Shown here: in pieces, positions 44,442-52,689 of the stretch
Layout: each line of letters begins with the position of its first letter
Position numbering within the stretch: position 1 is the first letter of the stretch
IMG/VR virus record: IMGVR_UViG_3300025413_000002
Location: 1 to 64,000 of that record
Direction: 5' to 3' (one strand)
DNA: 64,000 bases
From: a virus
The notes under the pieces: model-generated
What the model was told of the DNA's origin: nothing
Database searches by the model: none
Seen by the model: the letters and a program-made list of their open reading frames with translations, nothing else
Made by a program: the position numbers and the translations under genes

Positions 44442-45331
44442 TAGTCTACCGCACTCCACGCATTGATTACGTCGCCTAAACTCTTCTTACTAGCTGGCGC
44501 AACCTCAACTTTTTTAGTAGCACGTTTTACTGGTTCAGATACTTCTTCGTCCGGTTCCATTTGTGTTACAGGTTTCTTAACTGCAGGTGCAGCCAATGTA
44601 GGCTTTTTAACACCATCAGTTTGAGCTACGGTTAAAGTAATGGCATTCTTAGCTTCGATAGAATCACCAGCTTCTGCAGCTAAATGCCATTCATCTTCAG
44701 TGATGTGACGTGCTGGAGAGAACAACAACTTAGGTGTATCACTATCTGTATCCAAACTAATTTGGGTTACGATTTGGTTAATGTTACGACCATTACCAGC
44801 TACGTATTTGATATAGCTTTCGAATGGATGCACATTACCTTCACCCTTACCAAAGATAGAAGTAGATGGAAGTTGTAGCTGATACACATCACCGCTTGTG
44901 TCGCCTTCCAAAAGGACTGCAATCTTACGGGTGTAACGACATGCACGAGAGTTGCCATTGCCTGAACCAGCTACGTTTTGTGGACAAGTAGCGCATGAAT
45001 CGCTTTGACGTCCTTCATCTTTAGTGTCCGCATGAACACCATCATTAGATACACAAGTAGGGGGAACGATTGCATTTGGGTCGTACTTACCAGCATAGTA
45101 AATACGAGATACGCCCTTAGCTGCATTAACAATGATTACGTTTAATTCACGGCTAGTAATCTTACCAACTTCTTCGCCGCCTACAATCTTACGGAATACA
45201 CCACCACGGATTGAAATGCGTTTACCACCGCCGCTAATCTTACCAGCAAGAGATTTAGTTAAATCATTAAGGCCGTTAGCGCCTTGTAAGAATGCTGGTA
45301 CTTCTTGATTAAAAATAGTTACGTTACTCAT
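44441..45331 (-). CDS. Putative single-strand DNA-binding protein with Cys cluster
   Basis: 296 aa. The beta-rich first 235 residues contain four Cys (93, 113, 116, 131; DSCATCPQ and ACRYTRKIAVLLEGD) that could hold zinc. The C-terminal 60 residues are Lys/Pro/Glu-rich and end with an acidic-hydrophobic DVINAWSAVD, as in phage ssDNA-binding proteins that recruit partners by an acidic tail. Position next to primase supports a fork role, but the identification is indirect. Confidence 0.55.
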   Translation of the reverse strand: MSNVTIFNQEVPAFLQGANGLNDLTKSLAGKISGGGKRISIRGGVFRKIVGGEEVGKITSRELNVIIVNAAKGVSRIYYAGKYDPNAIVPPTCVSNDGVHADTKDEGRQSDSCATCPQNVAGSGNGNSRACRYTRKIAVLLEGDTSGDVYQLQLPSTSIFGKGEGNVHPFESYIKYVAGNGRNINQIVTQISLDTDSDTPKLLFSPARHITEDEWHLAAEAGDSIEAKNAITLTVAQTDGVKKPTLAAPAVKKPVTQMEPDEEVSEPVKRATKKVEVAPASKKSLGDVINAWSAVD

Positions 45332-45333
45332 TA

Positions 45334-45585
45334 TTACTCCTTGTGCACGGCTTCGCCGGTTTTTAAAAATTTTAAAAATACTTCTGCAGACTCAGTAATT
45401 GCTACTGCACCGAATCCTTCCTTCTTCGCTTTTACTGCTTCAGACAACGCAATACTACGCATCTGTATTTCAATCTGTGCATTCTGTTGTACATCTTGCA
45501 TAGCTCGTTGTTGTGCTTCTTGGATTGCGACTTCCATTTCCATACGGGCTTGTTGCTCTGGTGTCGCTTGTTGTGCTTCTGACAT
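45334..45585 (-). CDS. Small helical protein
   Basis: 83 aa, Gln/Glu/Ala-rich coiled coil (MEMEVAIQEAQQRAMQDVQQ) with a short C-terminal hydrophobic segment (AEVFLKFLKTG). SD AAGGAG. Two bases separate it from the next gene. Function unknown. Confidence 0.65.
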   Translation of the reverse strand: MSEAQQATPEQQARMEMEVAIQEAQQRAMQDVQQNAQIEIQMRSIALSEAVKAKKEGFGAVAITESAEVFLKFLKTGEAVHKE

Positions 45586-45586
45586 A

Positions 45587-45979
45587 TTAGCTCCTTCTAA
45601 CTACCACGGTATATTTTCTATCGACCTGAACTCCCGGTGGCATCAGCTCAGGATTTTCTTCTAAAAACTGCTTCATGTTTGCTTGATGAATACGTTGCTC
45701 TAACAAACCTAAAGCATCATGCTCTTTAATAAATTGATGCATAGACTCCCAATCGGTAGACCAATAGCGGGTAGATATTTTACGGATGATTGTGCCTGAC
45801 TCGGTCTTAATGCTTGTGGCATTTTGGTCCTTACATAGCTCCAACAACTGCTCCGATATCATATCTAGTTGCTCTTGAAATTCTGCCAACTTAGACTTCA
45901 TCTTTTCCTCTTCGGCGTGCTTAGCATCTCTTATTTTTATATAGATGTTTGCAAGCTTTTCTGCTGACATTTGCTCCAT
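45587..45979 (-). CDS. Conserved phage protein, promoter-proximal
   Basis: 130 aa from the ATG at 45979, which has AAAGGAG upstream; the longer frame would begin inside the promoter. An N-terminal coiled coil (KMKSKLAEFQEQLDMISEQL) precedes a compact domain with TESGTIIRKISTRYWSTDWE and a KYTVVVRRS end. Similar proteins sit near helicase genes in other podoviruses and have loosely been compared with nuclease inhibitors; I cannot confirm that. First gene after a consensus promoter. Confidence 0.65.
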   Translation of the reverse strand: MEQMSAEKLANIYIKIRDAKHAEEEKMKSKLAEFQEQLDMISEQLLELCKDQNATSIKTESGTIIRKISTRYWSTDWESMHQFIKEHDALGLLEQRIHQANMKQFLEENPELMPPGVQVDRKYTVVVRRS

Positions 45980-46003
45980 TACATGCTCCTTTTTAGAGCT
46001 GTT

Positions 46004-46031
46004 AGTATACCACATTTCTTTACTGTGTCAA
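46004..46031 (-). promoter_or_regulatory. Consensus sigma70 promoter, leftward
   Basis: On the - strand TTGACA (46031-46026), 16-base spacer CAGTAAAGAAATGTGG, then TATACT (46009-46004). The start would fall near 45997, leaving a short leader with an AAAGGAG site. The spacer nearly matches that of the promoter at 54583-54610. Confidence 0.8.
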
Positions 46032-46035
46032 ACTA

Positions 46036-47412
46036 TTATTCTATTTCTTGGCGGTACAAATCAATCAACCTTGTGTGGTTATCAATGTTGTTATTTAGCA
46101 TCTTGTACAACTTGCTTTCCACTTCGCTACCCTTGATATGCACGATAGTCATAGGGTTCTTTTGGCCGGGCCTATTAATACGGGCGTTGGCTTGTAGATA
46201 TGTTTCTACACTCATTACAGGAGCGTACCAAATGATGACATTAGCCGCAGTTAGGGTTAACCCGTGCGATGCAGCTTGGGGTTGAATAATTAGAACTTGA
46301 ATGTTATCAGTATCTTGGAAGTCTTGAATAATTGTATTACGTCTTGCTACTGGAACCTGCCCATTAATTGTGTCATTACTAATACCATTCTTAGTTAAGT
46401 AAGCCCGCAGTAACTCTATGGTATGCGTGAAAGGTACAAACACTAGCACCTTGTGGGATGCCTCATCAATAACTTCCTTAACAACTTGTAGCCTGTTGGA
46501 TACATCAAACTCCACAACTTCTTTAGTATCGGTATAGACCGCACCACCTGAAATTTGTAACAGCTTATTAATACTTGTTGCCGCATTTGCTGAACTGATT
46601 TCTTCTCCAGCCGCTTGAATAATCATGTCTTGTTTAAGCTTTTGGTAATACTTCTTTTGCTGAGGAGTAAGGGGTGCTTCACGTTCTACAAAAGTTACAT
46701 CGGGTAAGTCTAAGCATTGACTCTTTTCAAAACGAATCGCTGGTTGTAAGGCTTGATGTACTACATCTTGTGCGTTGGATTTAGGAACCCAACGATACAT
46801 ACCAACTTTGTACATGACTTGGTCACGGAAAGAACCAAAGAATTTAGGAACTCCATCTGGGTTAATTAGCTTGGCTAAACCATAGGCATCAATTGGTGAC
46901 TGTGCGGCGGGTGTTCCTGTGAGCATCCACAGACCCTTAATATCTTTGCACAGGTCACGCAATATCTTCCAGCGCTCTGTAGTTACATTCTTATAAGCAC
47001 TTGCTTCATCCACTACGATTAAGTCAAACCCGCCAGCCGCTATTACATCTTGCACAATAGCTAATCCATCAAAGTTAATGATGACAAACTCTGCACCACC
47101 TTCGATAATTTTAGCGCGCTTCTTTTTATCACCGTAAGCTATGTCACAAGAACGGTGGCATGCAAATTTAAACAAGTCGTTCTGCCATGCGGATTTCATA
47201 ATAGATAGTGGGCATACGATTAATACACGCTTGACTAGTCCTAGATTCATTAGGTAGTCTGCTGCCCAAATAACAGATGCAGTCTTTCCCGTACCTTGCT
47301 CGTTAAAACAAAATGCTCTTGGGCGTTCTGTAAGAAATGCTGCTGTTACTTTTTGATGATTAAACGGTTTGTATTGTCCTGGCCAATCGTAGTCAGTTTC
47401 AATTTGCGCCAT
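46036..47412 (-). CDS. SNF2-like superfamily 2 helicase/ATPase
   Basis: 458 aa from the ATG at 47412. RecA-like domain 1 has NEQGTGKTA (Walker A, about 38-45), IVCPLS (Ia), VVDEAS (Walker B, 133-138) and LTGTPA (III). Domain 2 has VLVFVPFTHTIELL, the motif V region QAASHGLTLTAA and motif VI QANARINRPGQ. This is the SNF2-type core used by many phages in replication or recombination. A longer in-frame start at 47553 would lie inside the upstream HNH gene. Confidence 0.88.
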   Translation of the reverse strand: MAQIETDYDWPGQYKPFNHQKVTAAFLTERPRAFCFNEQGTGKTASVIWAADYLMNLGLVKRVLIVCPLSIMKSAWQNDLFKFACHRSCDIAYGDKKKRAKIIEGGAEFVIINFDGLAIVQDVIAAGGFDLIVVDEASAYKNVTTERWKILRDLCKDIKGLWMLTGTPAAQSPIDAYGLAKLINPDGVPKFFGSFRDQVMYKVGMYRWVPKSNAQDVVHQALQPAIRFEKSQCLDLPDVTFVEREAPLTPQQKKYYQKLKQDMIIQAAGEEISSANAATSINKLLQISGGAVYTDTKEVVEFDVSNRLQVVKEVIDEASHKVLVFVPFTHTIELLRAYLTKNGISNDTINGQVPVARRNTIIQDFQDTDNIQVLIIQPQAASHGLTLTAANVIIWYAPVMSVETYLQANARINRPGQKNPMTIVHIKGSEVESKLYKMLNNNIDNHTRLIDLYRQEIE

Positions 47413-47692
47413 TTTTTGGTTTGTTTTTCTTGATTGTGTGGTCTGAGTTTCTACTGAATGAGCGGTTTGCACTTGCGGATTTAACCCGCAAATTGCCTTC
47501 AGTATTTGCGCCCCCTTTGCTAAGGGGCTTAATGTGGTCAACATCTTTTCCATCGCCTTTAGTTACTTTCCCTTTTTTAGCTAGCTCTGCACGTGCCTTG
47601 TTACGAGCTTCCCTGTTTTTAACTTGCTCAGGAGAATCCTCGTATTTAGCGGCATTCTTATATTTGCGGTCTGCTTTGTTCTTGTATGGCAT
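47399..47692 (-). CDS. HNH endonuclease
   Basis: 97 aa. Basic N-terminus (KNKADRKYKNAAKYEDSPEQ) and HNH core VDHIKPLSKGGANTEGNLRV with a SxNRSFSR end. It overlaps the start of the helicase gene by 14 bases and the end of the upstream gene by 35, suggesting a late insertion between them. Confidence 0.8.
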   Translation of the reverse strand: MPYKNKADRKYKNAAKYEDSPEQVKNREARNKARAELAKKGKVTKGDGKDVDHIKPLSKGGANTEGNLRVKSASANRSFSRNSDHTIKKNKPKNGAN

Positions 47693-47999
47693 TTTCCATT
47701 CCTACTATTTCAATTGGTTCACCCTCACCATTTACTGGTATAAAATCGGGTATATTGGTAGCAAAAGGGTTAGTTTCCCATAAAGGCACCCGACCATCTT
47801 TCTCTATAGATTGTAAAGCTTTTCCTATAGAAAGTGTAATTTCCGTCATCATAGCTTGTTTTTCACGTTCTATGGCAGCATGAATTTCTCTACCAATTAC
47901 ATTGACCACTACCGATTGCAGAACTGCTTTTACTCGTTCCTTTAGCTTCTCTTCTAAAATTAATGCAGCATCTAATGATTGATTATCTAGCTCTTCCAC
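47658..47999 (-). CDS. Hypothetical protein, helical
   Basis: 113 aa from a GTG with AAGGAAAAA upstream, overlapping the Cas4-like gene by 13 bases. A helical N-terminal 75 residues (ALILEEKLKERVKAVLQSVV) and a Pro/Glu-rich C-terminus (WETNPFATNIPDFIPVNGEG). No recognised family. Confidence 0.6.
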   Translation of the reverse strand: MEELDNQSLDAALILEEKLKERVKAVLQSVVVNVIGREIHAAIEREKQAMMTEITLSIGKALQSIEKDGRVPLWETNPFATNIPDFIPVNGEGEPIEIVGMENAIQEQSRPQI

Positions 48000-48679
48000 G
48001 ATTGTTTTTCCTTGTTATGTACGCATGTTTTGACTGGGCACCAGCCACAAAGTGGGCCTGTAACTGGGTTCCAAATGCCACTATCCATAGCCATTTCTAG
48101 CCTCTTTAAGTCGGGTTCAACTGACGTAAGGTAGGCATACTTGTGCATGGAATTGTGTTCCTTCTTTACAAACTCCTTACTTACTACAAATATCAGGGCA
48201 GACTTAATGGTCAGCACCTCAGGAAAACGTAGGAAAACTGCGGATGCCATGTAATCTAGCTGTTTAGTATCGGCATACTTTGCATTTTTACTAGTCTTGT
48301 AGTCAACCAAATAGGCTTCATCCCCGTTAACAATAAGTAGGTCGGCGATACCATGCCACCAATACTTAGGGTCATCAAATTCGCATGCAACATATTTGTT
48401 GTCTGAAGTCTTTTTAATCCCTAGTTCAATCTCGCAATACTTTTCTCCCGGGATTTTATTTAAAGCATCTAAAGTGTCTAGTACATACGAATACTTCTCA
48501 GGTACGGGTTTACCCTCCTTGATGTAATCTTCTGCCGCTTTGTGAACTTCCTTGCCGTAGATGGTATGCACCGTATCTTCTTGCTTAATATCCTTAGCAA
48601 TCTTTAGGTGGTAATACTTCTTTGGGCATTGTTGAAAGGTCTTTAAGCTACTGTAAGACCAAGTTACTTTACTGGGCAT
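47987..48679 (-). CDS. Cas4/RecB-like PD-(D/E)XK nuclease
   Basis: 230 aa. TWSYSSLKTFQQCPKKYYH with Cys18 opens the domain; GKEVHKAAE (His46), HGIADLL (Asp113) and LVDYKTSK (Asp126, Lys128) are the catalytic motifs; the C-terminal CGWCPVKTC (211-219) would complete a four-Cys iron-sulphur site. This is the Cas4/AddB-type exonuclease arrangement seen in many phages, where it probably processes DNA ends for recombination. No CRISPR array or other cas gene is present. Confidence 0.88.
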   Translation of the reverse strand: MPSKVTWSYSSLKTFQQCPKKYYHLKIAKDIKQEDTVHTIYGKEVHKAAEDYIKEGKPVPEKYSYVLDTLDALNKIPGEKYCEIELGIKKTSDNKYVACEFDDPKYWWHGIADLLIVNGDEAYLVDYKTSKNAKYADTKQLDYMASAVFLRFPEVLTIKSALIFVVSKEFVKKEHNSMHKYAYLTSVEPDLKRLEMAMDSGIWNPVTGPLCGWCPVKTCVHNKEKQSWKS

Positions 48680-48851
48680 TTGGACTCCAGATTGGTGGGT
48701 TTGGTTGGGTAGGTGACATAGTTACGGCTTGCCCTACATATTGTCCATTAGCGCCTGTATAAATAGTTACTTGCTGAGCAAATGCTTTTGGTGGAAAAGC
48801 CATAAATACCATACTACCTATTACTATCGCTGCTATTACTATCCATTTCAT
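48669..48851 (-). CDS. Tiny exported protein
   Basis: 60 aa with a typical signal peptide (MKWIVIAAIVIGSMVFMAFP, cleavage after AFA near residue 25) and a 35-residue mature part rich in Gln, Pro, Gly and Tyr. Strong GAGGAG site. It would be secreted to the periplasm from the early region; a role in superinfection exclusion or envelope modification is conceivable but unproven. Confidence 0.6.
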   Translation of the reverse strand: MKWIVIAAIVIGSMVFMAFPPKAFAQQVTIYTGANGQYVGQAVTMSPTQPNPPIWSPNAQ

Positions 48852-48987
48852 TTTGCTTCTCCTCTTTCATTTGGGGTTGGGGCAACTTAGTTTTTTTACC
48901 AAATATTGCTTCAAAGTTTGTATCAAACTTATCCATAGGTACACTTAATGGGCGTGGTGCAATCCCTTTACCACCATCTCTAGGCAT
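48814..48987 (-). CDS. Small hypothetical protein
   Basis: 57 aa from the ATG at 48987 with GTGGAG upstream; an ATG at 49005 is an alternative. Pro/Lys-rich, probably disordered, with DKFDTNFEAIFGKKTKLPQP in the middle. Its end overlaps the exported-protein gene by 38 bases. Confidence 0.5.
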   Translation of the reverse strand: MPRDGGKGIAPRPLSVPMDKFDTNFEAIFGKKTKLPQPQMKEEKQNEMDSNSSDSNR

Positions 48988-49156
48988 GTCTAAGTTTCTC
49001 CACATATTGTTTTAACTCCTCTGTCGGCATGTAATGAAATAAAACAGAGCCATCAGGTAGTATTTCATAGTCGGGGGCATTACCGCCCATAAGCTTAAAT
49101 GCTTGTAGTCCTTGCTCAAGAATCTCTATGAGTTCTTGGTGTTCTGTTGTGCTCAT
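48980..49156 (-). CDS. Small hypothetical protein (58 aa)
   Basis: ATG at 49156 preceded by ATGGAGGCAAG (strong SD), 58 codons to TAG at 48980. The product starts STTEHQELIEILEQGLQAFK and has a short beta part with APDYEILPDGSVLFHY. It overlaps neighbours on both sides (ATGA upstream). Function unknown. Confidence 0.7.
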   Translation of the reverse strand: MSTTEHQELIEILEQGLQAFKLMGGNAPDYEILPDGSVLFHYMPTEELKQYVEKLRHA

Positions 49157-49296
49157 CTTGCCTCCATATATAAACCTACATTACCCAAAGCGTAGCCTAA
49201 AAATGCAATAGATAAGCCCACTTGACCTTTACGAAATAAATCAACTGCCACAACTAAATACACTACGCCTATAACTGCAATTAACCAGCTACTCAT
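49153..49296 (-). CDS. Tiny two-helix membrane protein (47 aa)
   Basis: ATG at 49296, 47 codons, ATGA overlaps at both ends. Two hydrophobic segments (WLIAVIGVVYLVVAVDLF and GLSIAFLGYALGNVGLY) joined by RKGQ suggest a hairpin membrane protein. Encoded in the replication region, so not an obvious lysis gene; superinfection exclusion or membrane tethering are options. Confidence 0.7.
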   Translation of the reverse strand: MSSWLIAVIGVVYLVVAVDLFRKGQVGLSIAFLGYALGNVGLYMEAR

Positions 49297-49430
49297 TTTG
49301 CTTTCACTTTCCTTTTAGCTTTAAATATTGTTGGTTTAAGTCCAAAGTTTGTTATCTTTTTAAATTCAGGTACTTCGGGAGGTAGCATACGCAACACATC
49401 TAAAACAACATCTTCTAATACTTTACGCAT
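49293..49430 (-). CDS. Tiny basic protein (45 aa)
   Basis: ATG at 49430, 45 codons to TGA at 49293, overlapping the gene on either side. An amphipathic helix (RKVLEDVVLDVLRMLPPEVP) is followed by a basic tail (KAKRKVKAK). Function unknown. Confidence 0.6.
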   Translation of the reverse strand: MRKVLEDVVLDVLRMLPPEVPEFKKITNFGLKPTIFKAKRKVKAK

Positions 49431-49635
49431 CCCCTTCTTCATTCTTTTTTCTTCCACGTTTAACTGCAACAATCCCTGTTTCTTCTTTTGGTTTGCGTGC
49501 TTCGAGCATGTGGTCTGCTAGTTTATAGGCGTTTGTGGCGACTAAGCTCAAATCAGTTTGGTCAGTTAAACCTCGAGTCACAATTCCATTTATCACAAAC
49601 ATAGCAAAACAATCTCTTAAATCGTTGTCATTCAT
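49423..49635 (-). CDS. Small hypothetical protein
   Basis: 70 aa from the ATG at 49635, overlapping the previous gene's end; the longer frame would lie inside that gene. Helical with a hydrophobic centre (LRDCFAMFVINGIVTRGL) and a basic tail (AVKRGRKKNEEG). Function unknown. Confidence 0.6.
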   Translation of the reverse strand: MNDNDLRDCFAMFVINGIVTRGLTDQTDLSLVATNAYKLADHMLEARKPKEETGIVAVKRGRKKNEEGDA

Positions 49636-49804
49636 GGTAAACCCCACCTTCTGCAGTTCGTATTGCATTAGCCATTAGCTTAATCTCTACATGCAAGTTA
49701 TAAAGAGCCATAAACGCTTCTTCTGTACGTCTGTCGTTCATTAGTATTTCAATATCGTGTATCAATCGCTTGGCACGCAATAAGTATTCTGTGTAGTCCA
49801 CCAT
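49628..49804 (-). CDS. Small helical hypothetical protein
   Basis: 58 aa from the ATG at 49804 with GGAGAAG upstream. Entirely helical (YLLRAKRLIHDIEILMNDRR, EEAFMALYNLHVEIKLMANA). It starts 9 bases after the sigma-like gene and is probably coupled to it. Function unknown. Confidence 0.6.
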   Translation of the reverse strand: MVDYTEYLLRAKRLIHDIEILMNDRRTEEAFMALYNLHVEIKLMANAIRTAEGGVYHE

Positions 49805-49812
49805 TTCTTCTC

Positions 49813-50235
49813 CTATATATCTAAATAATCTATTAACTGACAAGTTCTACTGTAATGCCGCATTTTACGTAAAGCTCTAGCTTCTAGCTGACGTATGCGT
49901 TCTCTTGATAAATCCATAATCTTGCCAACTTCTTCTAACGAATGGTCATGATTCATATTGATACCAAAACGCAACCGTAATACTTTTCTTTCCCTGCGTG
50001 TTAATGAATCCAAAACATCTTTCATTACTTCTTTAAACTCAGCTACTTCATACGCATTCTCGGCTGTACTGCGTTCAATCAGCAATTCAATTGTTTCGGG
50101 ATTAACTGTTTCATATGTAACATCATCTTCAATATAGTGCTTCGGAATCAAATGCCCAGTTATAGGCGCTCTATCCAAAGCACTAAGAATGTTCTGCTCC
50201 GTATAGTCGTTGTAGTGTTTATAAAGCTTACCCAC
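49813..50235 (-). CDS. Sigma factor-like protein with region 4 only
   Basis: 140 aa from a GTG that shares a base with the polymerase stop (TAGTG), GGAG upstream. Residues 74-130 are a near-complete sigma70 region 4: LDSLTRRERKVLRLRFGINM (4.1) and HSLEEVGKIMDLSRERIRQL (4.2), matching bacterial RpoD including the -35-reading R-E-R-x-R-Q set. No region 2 (-10 binding and melting) is visible. The N-terminal 60 residues are unrelated. It could compete with or modify host sigma at the beta flap. Confidence 0.88.
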   Translation of the reverse strand: MGKLYKHYNDYTEQNILSALDRAPITGHLIPKHYIEDDVTYETVNPETIELLIERSTAENAYEVAEFKEVMKDVLDSLTRRERKVLRLRFGINMNHDHSLEEVGKIMDLSRERIRQLEARALRKMRHYSRTCQLIDYLDI

Positions 50236-52058
50236 TAACAATCTCCATAAGTTTTACCAATACCGCTTTCACAATTTAATGGCAAATCTAATGCCCATTT
50301 AGGTCGCATCCTCATGCACATCTCAACAAACTCTTGTCCAGCTTGGGCTTCGCTATCGGGTACGATACAAGCAACCGCATCATGCACAGTCATTACAACC
50401 TTGTACTTCCTAGAAATCATAAGCATTTGCTCACCCACAATGATTCGGGCTAAGGCTTGACACACATTCTCAACAACTTTCCCGCCGTATATTCTATTAG
50501 GGATAGTGGTTTTGCCACGCTTGGTGTCGTACACATATTCATCTTTCCCGTCGTCATTGGTCTGTTTGCGTAGATTAGGATACTTAATATACAGACCATT
50601 AGGAAGCCTAATACCTTTCCTACCTTCAACATACAACACTCCTTCTCTACCAAAACTACAAGTACCATCCTCAACGATTGCATCTAATACCTTACCCGCT
50701 TCTTTCCAAAGTGCAGGTATGCAAGGATATGTTTGTCGATAGACCGAGATAATACGACTGGCTTCCTCCTCTTCCACCTCCACGCCAAAAGTCTTGAGTT
50801 GCACCCCGAATTTCTTGCTCCCCATGCCGTAGCCAGCCCCGAGGATGGTGGTTTTCCCCACGAAGCGTTCATCTTTCGTAATGTCTTTCTCTTCCTTGAC
50901 GTAGATAGCCGACGCCATGATTTTATAAACATCCTCGCCGTTTTCAAATGCCTCAATTAAATCCTCCTGTCCAGCTAACCAAGCTAGGGTTCGTGCTTCA
51001 ATTTGTGATGAGTCGCAGTCAATAATTTGATAGCCTTTAGGGGCACGGATTGCATGCTTTAAACGAGAGCCACGACCCAAGTTCTGCATATTGATTTTGT
51101 CATCGCCACCCCAGCGCCCTGTATGAGCCGCATAGTAACGTAGTGGAATAGGCATAACACCACGCTCTGCGATACCAATAAATCGTTCTGTCCTTGTCTC
51201 CTCAAGGGTAGATTTAACACCCAGCCGAGCAGATGCTAATGCTTGTACCCCGGGTAACGGATGCTCAAGTAGCGCTTTAAACCCTTCATCTGTCTTAGCA
51301 AATGCCCATGTTTCCTTACCTGTTGTTGGGCTAATCTTACGTGGAGGTTCAACCTTACATAGCTCTAGTAATGCGGCAAACTTATCATTACTCATTATTT
51401 GGTCACGGTCTACCTCAACCAACTTCATTAAGTCTTCTTTTGTTTTTTGAATATCGCTTAAGTGTGCTAGCAACACATTAACATCCAACTCCAGCACAGG
51501 TTCGCTAAACATCTTAATGGTCAAGTCAATCAGCTTTAACTCAAATGTCGGGAACTCTTGCATCAATTCCTGAAAGAGTGCATAAGTAAGTTCTACGTCG
51601 TTCTTGCAGTATTCACCATATTTCGAAAGTTCATCTGGGGTGAAATCTAATCGGTGTTTACCCTTAGCGTCTAAGACTTCTGTGCCTTTAACTCCAAGCC
51701 CATAATATTTAGTTAAGGCATCCAAGCTACCACCGACTTCGATAGTATGTATTGCACGAGCCATTGAAAGAGTGTCCAACCAAGCAGTAGGCTTAATACC
51801 AAAAGTCCAAGTAAGTATGCTAGCGTCAAACATTGCATTGTGAGCAAGCGCCAAAGAATTTCCCCAATCAAATCCTTCAAGAAATTGGCGTGTCTTTTCT
51901 TTTGTTCCTGAGAACCATTGTGTTTCTTCATCATTTACCTTTACGGCTACGCCGATAACTTCAAACTCATCACCACGCACATACTCCTCTATAGTTTTTT
52001 TACTTAAACTGTATGTTTGTGAGTAAAATGATTCAAAATCGACTGTAATAATATTCAT
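50235..52058 (-). CDS. DNA polymerase, family A with 3'-5' exonuclease
   Basis: 607 aa from the ATG in the TAATG overlap, with AAGGAAA upstream. Exonuclease motifs: VDFES (D7, E9), AHNAMFD (D78) and YCKNDVELT (Y150, D154). Polymerase motifs: A IIDCDSSQIEAR (D349), B KTTILGAGYGMG (K402, Y410) and C TVHDAVACI (D560). No 5'-3' exonuclease. This is the replicative polymerase, working with the primase-helicase and SNF2 protein in the same operon. Confidence 0.95.
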   Translation of the reverse strand: MNIITVDFESFYSQTYSLSKKTIEEYVRGDEFEVIGVAVKVNDEETQWFSGTKEKTRQFLEGFDWGNSLALAHNAMFDASILTWTFGIKPTAWLDTLSMARAIHTIEVGGSLDALTKYYGLGVKGTEVLDAKGKHRLDFTPDELSKYGEYCKNDVELTYALFQELMQEFPTFELKLIDLTIKMFSEPVLELDVNVLLAHLSDIQKTKEDLMKLVEVDRDQIMSNDKFAALLELCKVEPPRKISPTTGKETWAFAKTDEGFKALLEHPLPGVQALASARLGVKSTLEETRTERFIGIAERGVMPIPLRYYAAHTGRWGGDDKINMQNLGRGSRLKHAIRAPKGYQIIDCDSSQIEARTLAWLAGQEDLIEAFENGEDVYKIMASAIYVKEEKDITKDERFVGKTTILGAGYGMGSKKFGVQLKTFGVEVEEEEASRIISVYRQTYPCIPALWKEAGKVLDAIVEDGTCSFGREGVLYVEGRKGIRLPNGLYIKYPNLRKQTNDDGKDEYVYDTKRGKTTIPNRIYGGKVVENVCQALARIIVGEQMLMISRKYKVVMTVHDAVACIVPDSEAQAGQEFVEMCMRMRPKWALDLPLNCESGIGKTYGDC

Positions 52059-52657
52059 TACTTTCCTTGTAAAACCCAATTAGCAAATTCAATTAGCTCT
52101 GCTTTACTAGCATCTCTTTTCATACAGTTAGCAAACATACTTATTACTTGGATGTTGCCCCTCACATAGCCTTTTTTAGGGTCAATTTTATCTATACTGG
52201 GCGACCACTTACTAAATCCAACCCCCCTATCAGCAAACTTTTTATTAAAAACAGGACATCTAGAAGGGGCTATTTCTTTTACATATGTTGCTAATTCTGC
52301 TACGTTTTTGAAGCCTAAAGGTATGCCTTTCTTTTTCGCCGAATAAAAAACTCCTGAAGCTCGTTTGTACCAAATACTATTAGAGGGCACATGCACGCCG
52401 TTATTTACTTTAATACTCTGCTTTGCTCTAGGGTTTTTAGCACCTGTAAAATCTCTTTTGCTTGCTAGTGTCGGTCTAATTTCTTCTCGTAAACAACCAC
52501 ATGAAGCGGAATGTCCTGAAGTTAAATTAGAACCCGCCACAGTACGAACCCTTCCGCAATCACAAACACACTTCCACATTGTTTGATATGTTCTAGGTGC
52601 AGTATCAACTACACGCCATCTACCAAACCGTTTACCTTCTAAATCAAGTCTTTTCAT
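52058..52657 (-). CDS. Homing-type endonuclease with zinc ribbon
   Basis: 199 aa. The N-terminus (LEGKRFGRWRVV, WKCVCDCG, SASCGCL) is the zinc-bearing DNA-binding module often found with AP2/HNH phage endonucleases. The C-terminus has CPVFNKKF and SPSIDKIDPKKGYVRGNIQV, a divergent HNH core. It overlaps the polymerase start by one base, a favoured site for homing endonucleases. Confidence 0.8.
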   Translation of the reverse strand: MKRLDLEGKRFGRWRVVDTAPRTYQTMWKCVCDCGRVRTVAGSNLTSGHSASCGCLREEIRPTLASKRDFTGAKNPRAKQSIKVNNGVHVPSNSIWYKRASGVFYSAKKKGIPLGFKNVAELATYVKEIAPSRCPVFNKKFADRGVGFSKWSPSIDKIDPKKGYVRGNIQVISMFANCMKRDASKAELIEFANWVLQGK

Positions 52658-52689
52658 GTATTCCTCCGTAGCTTACTACGTATTATACA

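Noticed and set aside
52658-52689. Promoter with TATAAT upstream of the HNH gene at 52058
   Set aside because: A TATAAT hexamer is present, but no acceptable -35 lies 15-18 bases upstream.
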